This document shows positions 1 through 9,469 of a DNA stretch of 64,000 nt, one piece after another. Each line of letters starts with the position of its first letter. Within the stretch, counting starts at the first letter, position 1. A program made the position numbers and the translations under genes. Source of the DNA: Polynucleobacter necessarius (GTDB lineage Bacteria; Pseudomonadota; Gammaproteobacteria; Burkholderiales; Burkholderiaceae); assembly GCF_900095205.1 (NCBI RefSeq), contig NZ_LT606951.1, forward strand, positions 248,001 to 312,000. Reading direction: 5' to 3'. The notes below the pieces were generated by a model. That model was not told the DNA's origin, ran no database searches, and saw only the letters and a list, made by a program, of their open reading frames with translations.

Positions 1-523
1 TGCTCTAGCAACGGTTTTGATTGAGATTGGAATCCAGTCGCATAAAAAATCTCACGAGATTTTGTTGGGTGTCATTAAATCACTCTGTACTAATCCTTTG
101 TTAATTGCTCCAGTTGCAGGTCTATTATGGGCATCAAGCGGTTTCACTTTGTATGAGCCCATATTGCACAAGTCATTGCATTTCTAGCGGCTGCTTCTAC
201 ACCATGTGCTCTTGTGTCGATTGGATTATTTTTGATTCAAAAAAGCACGACTTCACCCACCCAGGCGTTGGGGCATTAGTTTGGCAAAATTAATTCTGCA
301 GCCGTTGATAGCTTAGGTAATAGCTGGCCCTATATTGGGCTTATCTGATTTGTGGATTAGCTCAATCGTTATTCTGAGTGCCCTCCCCACGGGCACTGGT
401 CCTTTTATGCTTGCTCAGTATTACAAGGCGGATGGTAGTGTTATTTCGCATGTGGTTTTGATAACTACTGTTTGCTCTTTGCTGACAATCTCATCATTTC
501 TGTGGTGGAGTAACCGGATTTAA
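1..523 (+). pseudogene. AEC (auxin efflux carrier)-family transporter, 3' part, decayed
   Basis: The gene enters from outside the window. The opening frame reads a hydrophobic stretch typical of AEC permeases (LLIAPVAGLLWASSGF) up to a TAG at 185-187. The protein resumes one frame back (FLAAASTPCALVSIGLF) until a TAG at 277-279. The conserved last helices return from about 335, with the family motif SALPTGTGPFMLAQYY, and end at TAA 521-523. At least two lesions remove function. AEC proteins are inner-membrane exporters or uptake carriers of small organic acids; the substrate cannot be read here. The 3' end overlaps the convergent maiA-like gene by about 30 bases. Confidence 0.75.
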
Positions 524-1174
524 TCCTTCGGCATCACTTTGCTTCTCCCACGATGCATCGACAAAAGCGGGTAATCTCATACATTCATGAAAAATGCTCA
601 TTAATGTGGGATAGGTATCCACATCTACTTTTGCACTCAGCGCATTAAATAGTTGAGGCACTAAACAGATTTCGATTAAGCCCGGTTGGTCGCCGTAGGC
701 AAATTTACCTCTTCTAGAGTCGCCACTTAATTGCTTCTCGATACTTTCTAGTCCTATCTTGATCCAGTGCTGATACCACTCATCTTTGGCTTCATTACTA
801 ACGCCTAACTTTTTAATGAGATAGCGAAGTACGCGTTGATTGTTGAGCGGATGAATGTCGGAACAAATATCCATTGCCACCGAGCGAACCCAGGCTCGAT
901 CGATCGCTAGCGTTGGTAAGAGCGCAGGCTTTGTTTGAATCTCTTCAAGGTATTCAACGATTGCTAATGACTGGTGAATACTTTGCTTGCCATCTTCAAA
1001 TAAAGGCACTAGGCGATTGGGATCTTTATTGCCATAAACCTCGGTCAATTGCTCGCCACCATTCTTGCTAAGGTGTACAGGAATCACTTCATATTCCAGG
1101 CCTTTGAGGTTGAGGGCAATTCGCACTCGAAATGCGGCAGAGCTACGCCAAAAGCTATAAAGCTTGGGAGTCAT
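494..1174 (-). CDS. maiA: Maleylacetoacetate isomerase / zeta-class glutathione S-transferase
   Basis: This is a 226-residue protein with an N-terminal thioredoxin-like GST domain. It begins MTPKLYSFWRSSAAFRVRIA, the zeta-class signature around the catalytic serines near residues 11-12, and has the glutathione-contact segment PLFEDGKQSIHQSLAIVEYL near residues 57-76. An all-helical C-terminal domain follows. Length fits the family (about 212-225). Zeta GSTs isomerise maleylacetoacetate to fumarylacetoacetate in tyrosine or homogentisate breakdown, using glutathione in the cytosol. No other genes of that pathway lie nearby, so a general GST role is possible. The frame is intact despite decayed neighbours on both sides. 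Confidence 0.8.
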   Translation of the reverse strand: MTPKLYSFWRSSAAFRVRIALNLKGLEYEVIPVHLSKNGGEQLTEVYGNKDPNRLVPLFEDGKQSIHQSLAIVEYLEEIQTKPALLPTLAIDRAWVRSVAMDICSDIHPLNNQRVLRYLIKKLGVSNEAKDEWYQHWIKIGLESIEKQLSGDSRRGKFAYGDQPGLIEICLVPQLFNALSAKVDVDTYPTLMSIFHECMRLPAFVDASWEKQSDAEGLNPVTPPQK

Positions 1175-1266
1175 ATCAATACCTTAATTGAATTCAAGAC
1201 TCTAATAGTATATTGAGGATACTTAATCAGATCTGTATTTAGGCAAAAGGCGTTAGACTCATTTAT

Positions 1267-1896
1267 ATGCAAGATATTAATTTTTGGATTGGCATTGTCG
1301 CAACTATGGCCTTTGCGGTAACGGGAGTCTTGGCTATTGCAGGTTGTGGTGTCGATCTCTTTGGTGTGTTGGTGCTTGGTTTGATTACCGCGATTGGCGG
1401 CGGAACGATTCGCGACATTATTTTAGAGGTCCCCGTGTTCTGGTCTGAAAGCCAAATTTATGTTTAGCTTGCATTAGCTGCTAGCGTAATTACTTTCTTT
1501 GCAGAATCATTTTTTACACAGCCGCAAATTTATCGTTGGATGTTATACATTGATGGTTTTGGTGCAGCACTATTTGCAATACAGGGGGCTGACAAAGCAT
1601 CGAACATGGATTTTGGTTTACCAGTTGCACCGGTAAACTTGGGAGTGATCACTGCCATTGGTGGTGACTTATTGCGCGACGTACTTGCTGGCAGAAAAAC
1701 GCTGCTAATGTCACATGAGCTTTATGCAATTCCAGTGACATTAGGGTGTTGTGCATATGTTCTGATATTAAATTTCATGCCCCAGTTTGTAGTCGAGGGC
1801 TCAGTCATTTGCATGCTCGGTATATTTGGGTTGCGCGCAGCCGCAATTCACTGGAATCTGCGCGTGCCCAAAATGTTCATAACTAAAACGCGCTAA
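1267..1896 (+). pseudogene. TRIC/UPF0126 (YicG-type) membrane protein with in-frame stop
   Basis: The frame encodes about 209 residues with two repeats of the TRIC-channel glycine signature: AIGGGTIRDI near residue 46 and AIGGDLLRDVL near residue 137. Several hydrophobic helices are present, as expected for this trimeric monovalent-cation channel family. A TAG at 1465-1467 (codon 67) interrupts an otherwise continuous frame. The surrounding text (QIYV-stop-LALAAS) suggests a TGG to TAG change, though that is inferred. The downstream half could only be made by reinitiation at 1540 and would lack the first repeat. The 3' end overlaps the ggt remnant on the other strand. Confidence 0.85.
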
Positions 1897-2360
1897 CTGC
1901 TCCATCGCTACGAGGATCTCAGCCACCTCGCCAGGTGCCTGAAGGGTCGCGAATAATACAACCCATGCCCTACGGTCTCGTCAAAAGCATCTAGCATTTC
2001 AATCTCATGACCTAAGGCATGCAATTCTTTTGCTACCTAAGGACTAAAGCGTGATTCAAGTTTTAAGCTGTCACTGGTTTGACCCCAAGTGCGGCCAAGT
2101 AACCAGCGTGGACGACTAATCGCATCTTGTGGATCTAGGCCGTAAGTGGCAGTCCGTGTGAAGACTGCACATTGGGTTTGTGGTTGTTCATCTCCACCCA
2201 TCGTTCCATAAACCATTGAACGACCATCTTTAAACAACGCCATCGCTGGATTGAGTATGTGGAACGGTTTTCTGTAGGGCTCAAGATGATTGAGTGTTTT
2301 TGGATCCAAAGAAAAGCTGCAGCCTCGGTTTTGCCAATTCACACCAGACTGAGGTAAAAC
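1883..2360 (-). pseudogene. ggt: Gamma-glutamyltransferase, C-terminal remnant fused to dctM
   Basis: Reading the minus strand, the remnant carries the C-terminal hallmarks of gamma-glutamyltranspeptidase: SGVNWQNRGCSFSLDP, YGTMGGDEQPQTQ and PRWLLGRTWG, then GHEIEMLDAF, and finally PSGTWRGG and DPRSDGAVSAF before TAG 1883-1885. The N-terminal large-subunit part is absent. The sequence joins directly to the truncated dctM frame at about 2345-2375. Further lesions are an in-frame TAG at 2037-2039, a frameshift near 1975 and a TGA between RGG and DPR. GGT hydrolyses glutathione or transfers its glutamyl group in the periplasm. This copy cannot be functional. Confidence 0.85.
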
Positions 2361-3062
2361 AATGCCCCAGAGGATTTTCTTGAAGAGCTTCCAGTCAATA
2401 ACAGGGCGTGCTTCTGGTGGTGGTGTTGGTACATCTTGCGGTCTAAAGATGGACAAAAAGAAGATGAATAAGCAGAATAAAACCACTTAAATAATGGATG
2501 GACCAATTGCGCCGGCATACATGTCGCCTACGGATTTACCTAATTGATCAGCTAACACAATTAAGACGAGTGATGGCGGAATTAGTTGGGTAATCGTGCC
2601 GGATGCAGCAATCACACCGGTTGCAACACGTGGGTTATAGCCATAGCGCAACATGATTGGCAGGGAGATCAAACCCATGGCAATAACTGAAGCAGCAACG
2701 GTGCCGGTAATGGCACCCAAAATTGCACCAACAATAATGACTGTATACGCTAATCCACCACGAATAGGACCAAATAATTGACCTAAGCCTTCAAGCATAT
2801 CTTCGGCTAAACCACACTTCTCCAGAATCGCTCCCATAAAGGTGAAAAAGGGAATCGATAGCAATAAGTCATTCGAGAGAATTCCGAATACTCTATCAGG
2901 TAGCGCTTGTAAGAAGGTGGGCTGGAACATGCCCATTTCAATGCCGATGAATGAGAAAAATAAGCCAACAGTACCAAGTGAGAACGCGGCTGGATATCCG
3001 AGTAATAAAAATACAATCAATCCCCTAAACATGATGGGGGCCATCAAATCTTGGCTAATCAT
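2361..3062 (-). pseudogene. dctM: TRAP transporter large permease DctM, truncated
   Basis: The frame begins MISQDLMAPIMFRGL at 3062 and reads through hydrophobic helices with DctM-type motifs such as IPFFTFMGAILEKCGLAEDML and GTITQLIPPSLVLIVLADQ (split by others). A TAA at 2487-2489 replaces what should be a glutamine-type codon (PSII-stop-VVLFCLF). The same frame then continues into FFLSIFRPQDVP and DWKLFKKILWGIV, and abruptly becomes gamma-glutamyltransferase sequence. About half of the usual 430-residue or longer permease is therefore missing. DctM forms the sodium-coupled channel subunit of TRAP carboxylate importers. It follows dctQ with a 4-base overlap. Confidence 0.85.
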
Positions 3063-3602
3063 TGGAGGGGTCTTTCGTATTTAGGATCGATCTGAATCAT
3101 GCCAATAATGGCTGCGTAACGCTTGATGACTTCTGAGATACCCTGCAGTGTTAACAAGAAAAAGCCTAAAGTGATCACACCACGGACTGGCCAACGAATC
3201 AAACCGCCAGGATTACTCGAGGTTTCGGCTTGAATAATCGAGGTGATAAAGAATTCCCAGGAGTAGTAGCCAATAATGATGGTCATGGGTAGGAAGAAAA
3301 CAATCCCTCCCCAGAAATCTAACCAGAGACGAACTTTATTGGGATATAAGGCATAGAGAACCGTCGACTCGAACGTGCTCATTTAGGCGGAATGTGGTGG
3401 CTGCACCAAACATCACCATACCTGCAAACAAATACCATTGCGCTTCTAACCAACCGTTTGAGCTGATGTTAAAGCCGTACCGAATTAGCGCATTCGCAGT
3501 GCTAACCAGTACGGCAATAAGAACCATCCAACTTGCTAAAACTCCAAAACGGTCATTTAGGCGATCAATGAAATTTGCAAAAACTAAAAATTATTTTGGC
3601 AT
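3059..3602 (-). pseudogene. dctQ: TRAP transporter small permease DctQ, broken
   Basis: The ATG at 3602 is followed by a TAA as codon 4 (3591-3593). The same frame then continues FANFIDRLNDRFGVLASW and MVLIAVLVSTANALIRYGF. It reaches FRLNEHVRVD near 3375, where an apparent one-base insertion forces a shift into the frame VLYALYPNKVRLWLDF that runs to 3059. The four-helix layout and the NEHVRVD motif are typical of DctQ, the small membrane subunit linking the binding protein to DctM. It lies between dctP and dctM in the expected P-Q-M order. Confidence 0.83.
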
Positions 3603-3622
3603 TTCAGTTGCTTGCTTAAAGT

Positions 3623-4710
<1,088 letters not shown>

Positions 4711-4833
4711 TTGACTTGTTTCTTATGTAATATTTATTTGGCGGCATTTTTAGTAATGCCTTTTTAATAACTTCAGAGACTTATTAAATAGAAGTGCAAA
4801 CAGACAAAACAAAGGAATTGTACTTAGTTTGCC

Positions 4834-4860
4834 CAATATGCACCTAGCTTGTGCATATTG
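4834..4860. promoter_or_regulatory. Hyphenated palindrome 1 (candidate operator)
   Basis: CAATATGCAC and GTGCATATTG form perfect 10-base inverted arms around the 7-base spacer CTAGCTT. No T-run follows on either strand, so a terminator is unlikely. Its position between divergent genes suggests a regulator-binding site, but the regulator is unknown. Confidence 0.5.
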
Positions 4861-4873
4861 CTAGGAAATAGTG

Positions 4874-4900
4874 TAAATCCATGAAATGATCATGGATTTA
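4874..4900. promoter_or_regulatory. Hyphenated palindrome 2 (candidate operator)
   Basis: TAAATCCATG and CATGGATTTA form perfect 10-base arms around a 7-base spacer (AAATGAT). The geometry is the same as the palindrome centred 40 bases upstream, though the arm sequences differ. The central ATG..CAT is a shared element. It may be a second operator. Confidence 0.5.
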
Positions 4901-5046
4901 GAGCGTTGCATCAAATCCACATTTTTCTGGAAAACCCCGAGTTGATTTGATGGGGAATTACCCATAAGTAATGGATTTCTTTGAATTTTTTCCAAGCATA
5001 ATCGACCCGTTGTTTTTTATTTATTAAAAATAGTTAGGAGCTACTG

Positions 5047-6716
5047 ATGTCAACATCAACTAAAGCAGCCCCAATGACCGCTGAAGAACGCAAAGTTATT
5101 TTTGCTTCCTCTTTAGGTACGGTTTTTGAGTGGTATGACTTTTATCTTTACGGTTCTTTGGCTGCCGTTATTGCCAAGCAGTTTTTCTCAGGCTTAGATG
5201 CTGGTTCTGCCTTCATTTTCGCTTTGTTAGCGTTTGCTGCTGGTTTCATCGTGCGTCCATTCGGCGCGTTGGTGTTCGGTCGCTTAGGCGATTTGATTGG
5301 TCGTAATATACCTTCTTGGTAACCATCTTATTGATGGGTGGCGCGACCTTCATCGTGGGTATTCTGCCTAACTACGCAACTATCGGTGTTGCTGCTCCAG
5401 TAATCTTGATTGCATTACGTATGCTTCAAGGTTTGGCTTTGGGCGGTGAGTACGGTGGTGCTGCTACTTATGTGGCAGAGCATGCTCCTCATGGTCGTCG
5501 TGGTGCTTACACAGCTTGGATTCAAACAACAGCTACATTAGGTTTGTTCCTTTCCTTGCTCGTGATTTTGTTCACACGTGAATTCACTGGTCCAGACTTT
5601 GACGTTTGGGGTTGGCGTGTTCCTTTCATCGTTTCTATCGCATTGTTGGCGGTTTCTGTATGGATTCGTTTGTCCATGAATGAATCTCCAGCTTTCAAGA
5701 AGATGAAAGAAGAAGGCAAATTATCTAAAGCTCCTTTGTCCGAGTCATTTGGCCAATGGAAGAACTTGAAGATTGTTATCTTGGCATTGTTTGGTCTGGT
5801 TGCAGGTCAAGCGGTGGTTTAGTACACAGGTCAGTTCTACGCTTTGTTCTACCTCACACAAGTATTGAAAGTAGATGCTAAGACTGCAAACTTGTTGATT
5901 GCTGCTTCATTGGTAATCGGCACACCATTCTTTGTGATCTTCGGTAGCTTGTCTGACAAGATCGGCCGTAAAGTGATCATCATGGGCGGTTTGTTATTGG
6001 CTGTAATTACTTACATCCCTAACGCTCCAGTTTCCGTGTTTAACGCTTTGACACACTTTGCTAACCCAGCGTTGGAAAAGGCAATGGCAACTTCACCAGC
6101 AACAATTACTGCTGATGTGAATGAATGTACATTCCAATTCAACCCAACTGGTACTGCTAAGTTCACCAGTTCTTGCGATATCGCAAAACAAGTGATGGCG
6201 TCTAACTCTGCTAGCTACAGCACTATCCCTGGTCCTGCAGGTGGTTTGGCTGTTGTGAAGATTGGCGATACAGAAAGCACTGGTTACACACCAATTGGTA
6301 TGGATCCAGCGGCTGCTAAAGCTAAAGATGCTGAGTTTAAAAAGCAAATTCGCGAAGCGTTGAATGCTGCTGGCTATCCAGCTAAAGCTGACCCATCACA
6401 AATTAACTATGTAGCTGTATTGCTCTTGTTGGTGTATTTGGTGATCTTGGTAACCATGGTTTATGGTCCAATCGCTGCAATGTTGGTTGAGATGTTCCCA
6501 ACTCGCATTCGTTACACCTCTATGTCATTGCCATACCACATTGGTAACGGTTGGTTCGGTGGCTTGTTGCCAACGATCTCCTTCGCCTTGGTAGCGCAAA
6601 ATGGTAGCATTTACTACGGTCTCTGGTACCCAATCATCATCGCTGCGATGACATTGGTAGTTGGTACACTGTTTGTACGTGAAACTAAAGACGTAGATAT
6701 TTACGCACGTGACTAA
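5047..6716 (+). pseudogene. MFS transporter, metabolite:H+ symporter (ProP-like) family, broken
   Basis: The start at 5047 is preceded by TTAGGAG. The N-terminus (SSLGTVFEWYDFYLYGSLAA) and the loop motif FGRLGDLIGR are diagnostic of the MHS branch of MFS, which imports organic acids, betaine or proline with protons. A one-base loss near 5308 shifts frame at GRN/K, and the sequence resumes VTILLMGGATFIVG. A TAG at 5820-5822 (VV-stop-YTGQFYALF) looks like TGG to TAG. The remainder to 6716 stays in one frame. A roughly 120-residue hydrophilic insert with two cysteines (about 6025-6405) lies between late helices, unusual for compact MFS proteins. A terminator follows. Confidence 0.87.
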
Positions 6717-6738
6717 GAAGGTTTAGTCTGCTTCAACT

Positions 6739-6773
6739 AAGAAACCCGATCAGAAATGGTCGGGTTTCTTATT
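6739..6773 (+). terminator. Rho-independent terminator after MHS permease
   Basis: AAGAAACCCGA and TCGGGTTTCTT pair perfectly around a ten-base loop. A short T-containing tail follows. The stem would also serve the opposite strand, where the MOSC gene runs towards it. Confidence 0.8.
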
Positions 6774-6784
6774 CCCACAAATCT

Positions 6785-7382
6785 TTTTGATTGCGGTTTG
6801 TTCAGTAGTTTTTGATTTTGCTGGGCAATAGAAGTCTCTCTTGCACCTGGAATTAGGGTAATTTCAGCGCCAGCAGATAGCACTCCAGTTTTTAATACCT
6901 TAGATACCATCCGCTAAAGCCGGATTGGAGCATCGCTTTTGCTGCCCTTTGTATGCAAACTTGGCGTTGAATTTGAAACAAGGTTCACGTAATTTGACGA
7001 CGACAAATTTCAATTCTCCAATGTGCAATTGGTCTCCAACAAAGACATCAGTTTCAACCAAGCCTTCAATAGTAAAGTTTTCGCCCATGGCACCGTATTG
7101 CAAATTAACGGGTTTCTTCGTTTCGCGCATCAGTAGCTCATTCCAAAAAGTGTAGTGCTCTGGCGGGGTAAACGTAGACAGCTTTTTCAATACCCCCATG
7201 CACACTGAGATCTGCTTGCTCATCTCCTTTTATGCCAAGAGTAGTAATCTCACAACTGAGTTAGGATTTTCTAAAGTGCTGATTGCCTTTTTATGAATCG
7301 TGGACGCAACTGATTTGTAGTTGGGATGGTGATTGCCAAATAAGGGGGTTACCTTACCGGCAGATATGGAAAGAAGTTTCAT
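6785..7382 (-). pseudogene. MOSC-domain protein (YiiM-like), multiply frameshifted
   Basis: The ATG at 7382 opens MKLLSISAGKVTPLFGNHHP, the YiiM-type N-terminus. Reading must then change frame near 7255 to recover LGIKGDEQADLSVHGGIEKA, the conserved MOSC core. It changes again at a C-run near 7160 to read YPPEHYTFWNELLMRE and the segment GAMGENFTIEGL, and again near 6905 to read LKTGVLSAGAEITLIPG. MOSC proteins carry a molybdenum-cofactor-related sulfur-handling domain. At least three frameshifts rule out function. The original stop is uncertain and may lie within the downstream terminator stem. Confidence 0.8.
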
Positions 7383-7398
7383 GTAATTTGCTTCTTTT

Positions 7399-7641
7399 TT
7401 AGTAGCGACAACGGGCATCACTTTTGTATTTGGTATAGAACCAGACGCCAGGCTCGTTATCGCTGGAGTATTGGGTGTCATAAACGATGCAATTAGCCTC
7501 CGATGGGTATTTGGTTATAAAGACTTTTGCGTTGGCTTCCGATGGGTAGTTGGTGACAAAGATTTGGGCAGCAAATGCACTCATGGGCGCCAAGCCACTC
7601 AAAATGGCTGAGAATAAGAGGTAGCATAGTCGCGTGTTCAT
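7399..7641 (-). CDS. Small secreted repeat protein, DUF6150-like
   Basis: This is an 80-residue protein. A signal peptide (about residues 1-24, ending SAFA) precedes a mature part made of a short repeat of the form Y-x-S-E/D-A: TNYPSEANAKVFI, TKYPSEANCIVYD, TQYSSDNEPGVWF and TKYKSDARCRY. Each unit probably forms a beta strand pair. The pattern resembles DUF6150 proteins, whose function is unknown; the family name is from memory. The frame is intact although both neighbours are broken. It lies 17 bases upstream of the MOSC gene on the same strand. Confidence 0.65.
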   Translation of the reverse strand: MNTRLCYLLFSAILSGLAPMSAFAAQIFVTNYPSEANAKVFITKYPSEANCIVYDTQYSSDNEPGVWFYTKYKSDARCRY

Positions 7642-7747
7642 ATATATATCTTACGATCTTTGATAAGGTATTCTAGAAATTGAGTGAGTCAATATCTGAC
7701 TCAAGCTTACTATTTTGGTAAGTGATTACGGTTATCAACGTCTTACC

Positions 7748-8527
7748 ATGGAAAACGACTTAATTCTTTTTGCAATCCCGATCTTTATTATTCTCATTTT
7801 GGTGGACAGTATTTATGGGATTTCTATGAAAAGAAATACCTATTAAGTTAACGACACCATTAGCAATCTCAGTCAGGGATTGATTAGTCTGGCAGTGGCC
7901 ATTTGCACGCCATTCTTTCAAATTGGCGCCTGTGAAATAATTTCTGGGTGGATTGGTGATACTTCTACTTTTTCTATTTGGCATCATTGGTATGGCTGGC
8001 TAATCGCCTTATTAATGTATGACTTTTTGGATTATTGGTTACACAGGGTTAGTCATCAGCGTGCCTTTTTCTGGGGTTCCCATGTAGTCCATCAGCAAAG
8101 TCAGTTTTTTAATTTTTCTACCGCTCTTAGGCAGGAAAGTTTGTTCTCAATAGTAGGTTGCTTTTTCTTTTTCCCAATGGCCTTACTAGGCATACCGCCT
8201 TACCAATTTGCTGTGATTAGTGTTATTGCGCTACTTTATCAATTTTGGCTTCATACGGAGCATATTGGTAAGTTGGGTTGGTTTGATTCCATTTTTTCTT
8301 CCCCCAGTAATTATCGCGTACACCATGCGATTAATGATGAATATATTGATAAAAATTTCGGTGCGATTTTGATTGTTTGGGACCGCATTTTTGGAACCTA
8401 TCAAAGAGAAGAAGCAAGGTGTATTTACGGAACCAAAACCCCGCTGAATAGTTGGAATCCTCTTAAGGCGCTTTGCGTTGCCTATTACGATACATTTAGA
8501 AAAGCTGTTCGGTTAAAGGCTTTATGA
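7748..8527 (+). pseudogene. Sterol desaturase / fatty acid hydroxylase family protein with early stop
   Basis: The ATG at 7748 reads a hydrophobic N-terminus (MENDLILFAIPIFIILILVD), but codon 33 is TAA (7844-7846) and the same frame then continues to 8527. The downstream part has the histidine clusters of the di-iron superfamily: YWLHRVSH, SHVVHQ, LHTEH and YRVHHAIND. These enzymes hydroxylate or desaturate membrane lipids. Reinitiation at 7880 could yield 215 residues with all histidine boxes, so partial activity cannot be excluded, but loss of the first membrane segment makes a pseudogene more likely. The stop overlaps the next start. Confidence 0.75.
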
Positions 8528-8859
8528 ATAAATTACGAGCTTTTTACAAGGGGCCTAGCTGGTTATCCGATACCACTAGCGTAGAAGGTGATAAATACAG
8601 CACCATTAGTATCGAAATCTACAACCCACCAGTGAGAAGGAGTGGATATTTTTTTGCCGGCGGTTTGCTCGTAGCGACATTCTTTTTTGTTTGTCTTTTG
8701 ATGATCTCGGTAGATGAGCTTAGCTATTTTCATAAAGCAGCGGGTTTGATAGCGATTCTTTCGAGTTTATATTGCGCTAGTTTTTACATGGAATCCAAGG
8801 AGACGCGTTCCTGGATTATTGGCGACTTTCTTTCGCCAATTCATTCAGAAAGTAAATAA
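8524..8859 (+). CDS. Hypothetical membrane protein, two predicted helices
   Basis: I do not recognise this 111-residue product. The start ATG overlaps the stop of the desaturase gene (ATGA), which indicates translational coupling. A hydrophilic N-terminal 40 residues precedes two hydrophobic segments, GYFFAGGLLVATFFFVCLLM (about residues 42-61) and AAGLIAILSSLYCASFYM (about 72-89). The C-terminus is short and polar. Its stop overlaps the next start (TAATG). It may work with the desaturase and the next protein in the envelope, but only by position. Confidence 0.6.
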   Translation: MNKLRAFYKGPSWLSDTTSVEGDKYSTISIEIYNPPVRRSGYFFAGGLLVATFFFVCLLMISVDELSYFHKAAGLIAILSSLYCASFYMESKETRSWIIGDFLSPIHSESK

Positions 8860-9266
8860 TGTTTTTGCGTTGCAGATTTGCCTTAGTAGTACTTTTCGCC
8901 ATGCTGAGCCAGAGCGCAAACGCCAAGTGGGATGAAGAGCGAGATATGACCACTAATGGCAAAGAGGAGTTGGTTTATTGCTGCAAGATCAATGAGCAGG
9001 GACAAAAGCTTGTATTAGACAAATATGTAAAACGCTTAATTTTTATACGTTCTGATAAGTTCTATAAGCGCTCAATTAAACAAATTAAGATTGATGGAGA
9101 GTTGGTGGACGTCACAAGTGACCCATTTTCTCGATACCCAGAGCAAACGGCGATTGTTTTTGATAATAAGGATGAAGTGCTAAAGAGGTTATTTTTAGCC
9201 AAAAAAATAGAATTTAATGTCCTGTATGGGCGTGAAGAGGGCGTCAGTACCTTTTTGATTAAATAA
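8859..9266 (+). CDS. Hypothetical secreted protein
   Basis: This is a 135-residue product with an N-terminal signal sequence (hydrophobic VVLFAMLSQSANA, probable cleavage after residue 22). The mature part is rich in charged residues and beta-type segments. It contains adjacent cysteines (LVYCCKINEQG) and no motif I recognise. The start overlaps the preceding gene's stop by one base, so the three genes form a coupled cluster. It is followed by tRNA-Met. Confidence 0.6.
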   Translation: MFLRCRFALVVLFAMLSQSANAKWDEERDMTTNGKEELVYCCKINEQGQKLVLDKYVKRLIFIRSDKFYKRSIKQIKIDGELVDVTSDPFSRYPEQTAIVFDNKDEVLKRLFLAKKIEFNVLYGREEGVSTFLIK

Positions 9267-9336
9267 GCCGGTTTAGTTAGCTTGCCGGGCATTCCTTAGA
9301 CAGATCAAGTCTGATCATTTACAATAGGGAGTTCGC

Positions 9337-9413
9337 GGCGAATTAGCTCAGCTGGTTAGAGCGACGGAATCATAATCCGCGGGTCCGGGGTTCAAATCCC
9401 TGATTCGCCACCA
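9337..9413 (+). tRNA. tRNA-Met (anticodon CAT)
   Basis: This is a 77-base cloverleaf with CCA encoded. The acceptor GGCGAAT pairs with ATTCGCC, the D stem is GCTC/GAGC, the anticodon loop ATCATAA contains CAT, and the T arm includes GTTCAAATC. The anticodon stem is ACGGA against TCCGC, so its outermost pair is an A-C mismatch. G1-C72 pairing and a normal acceptor argue for elongator rather than initiator Met, but tRNA-Ile2 (lysidine-modified CAT) cannot be fully excluded by eye. Confidence 0.9.
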
Positions 9414-9419
9414 AATATA

Positions 9420-9453
9420 AAGGCCATTGCCCCTCGGCAGTGGCCTTTTTCTT
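9420..9453 (+). terminator. Terminator downstream of tRNA-Met
   Basis: AAGGCCATTGC and GCAGTGGCCTT form a hairpin with one wobble around CCCTCG, followed by TTTTT. Confidence 0.75.
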
Positions 9454-9469
9454 AGGGTGCTGGGTATAG

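Larger units (their letters stand above)
4711..5046 (+). other. Divergent intergenic region between dctP and MHS permease
   Basis: I see no gene in these 336 bases. The region separates two divergent (now broken) transporter transcription units. It carries two perfect hyphenated palindromes, listed separately, and a good ribosome site (TTAGGAG, 5034-5040) for the rightward gene. An AT-rich tract lies just before that site. The -10/-35 elements are not clear enough to assign. Confidence 0.6.

Noticed and set aside
7686..7702. Inverted repeat GAGTCA-ATATC-TGACTC upstream of the desaturase gene
   Set aside because: Six-base arms in an AT-rich spacer are expected by chance; no supporting context.
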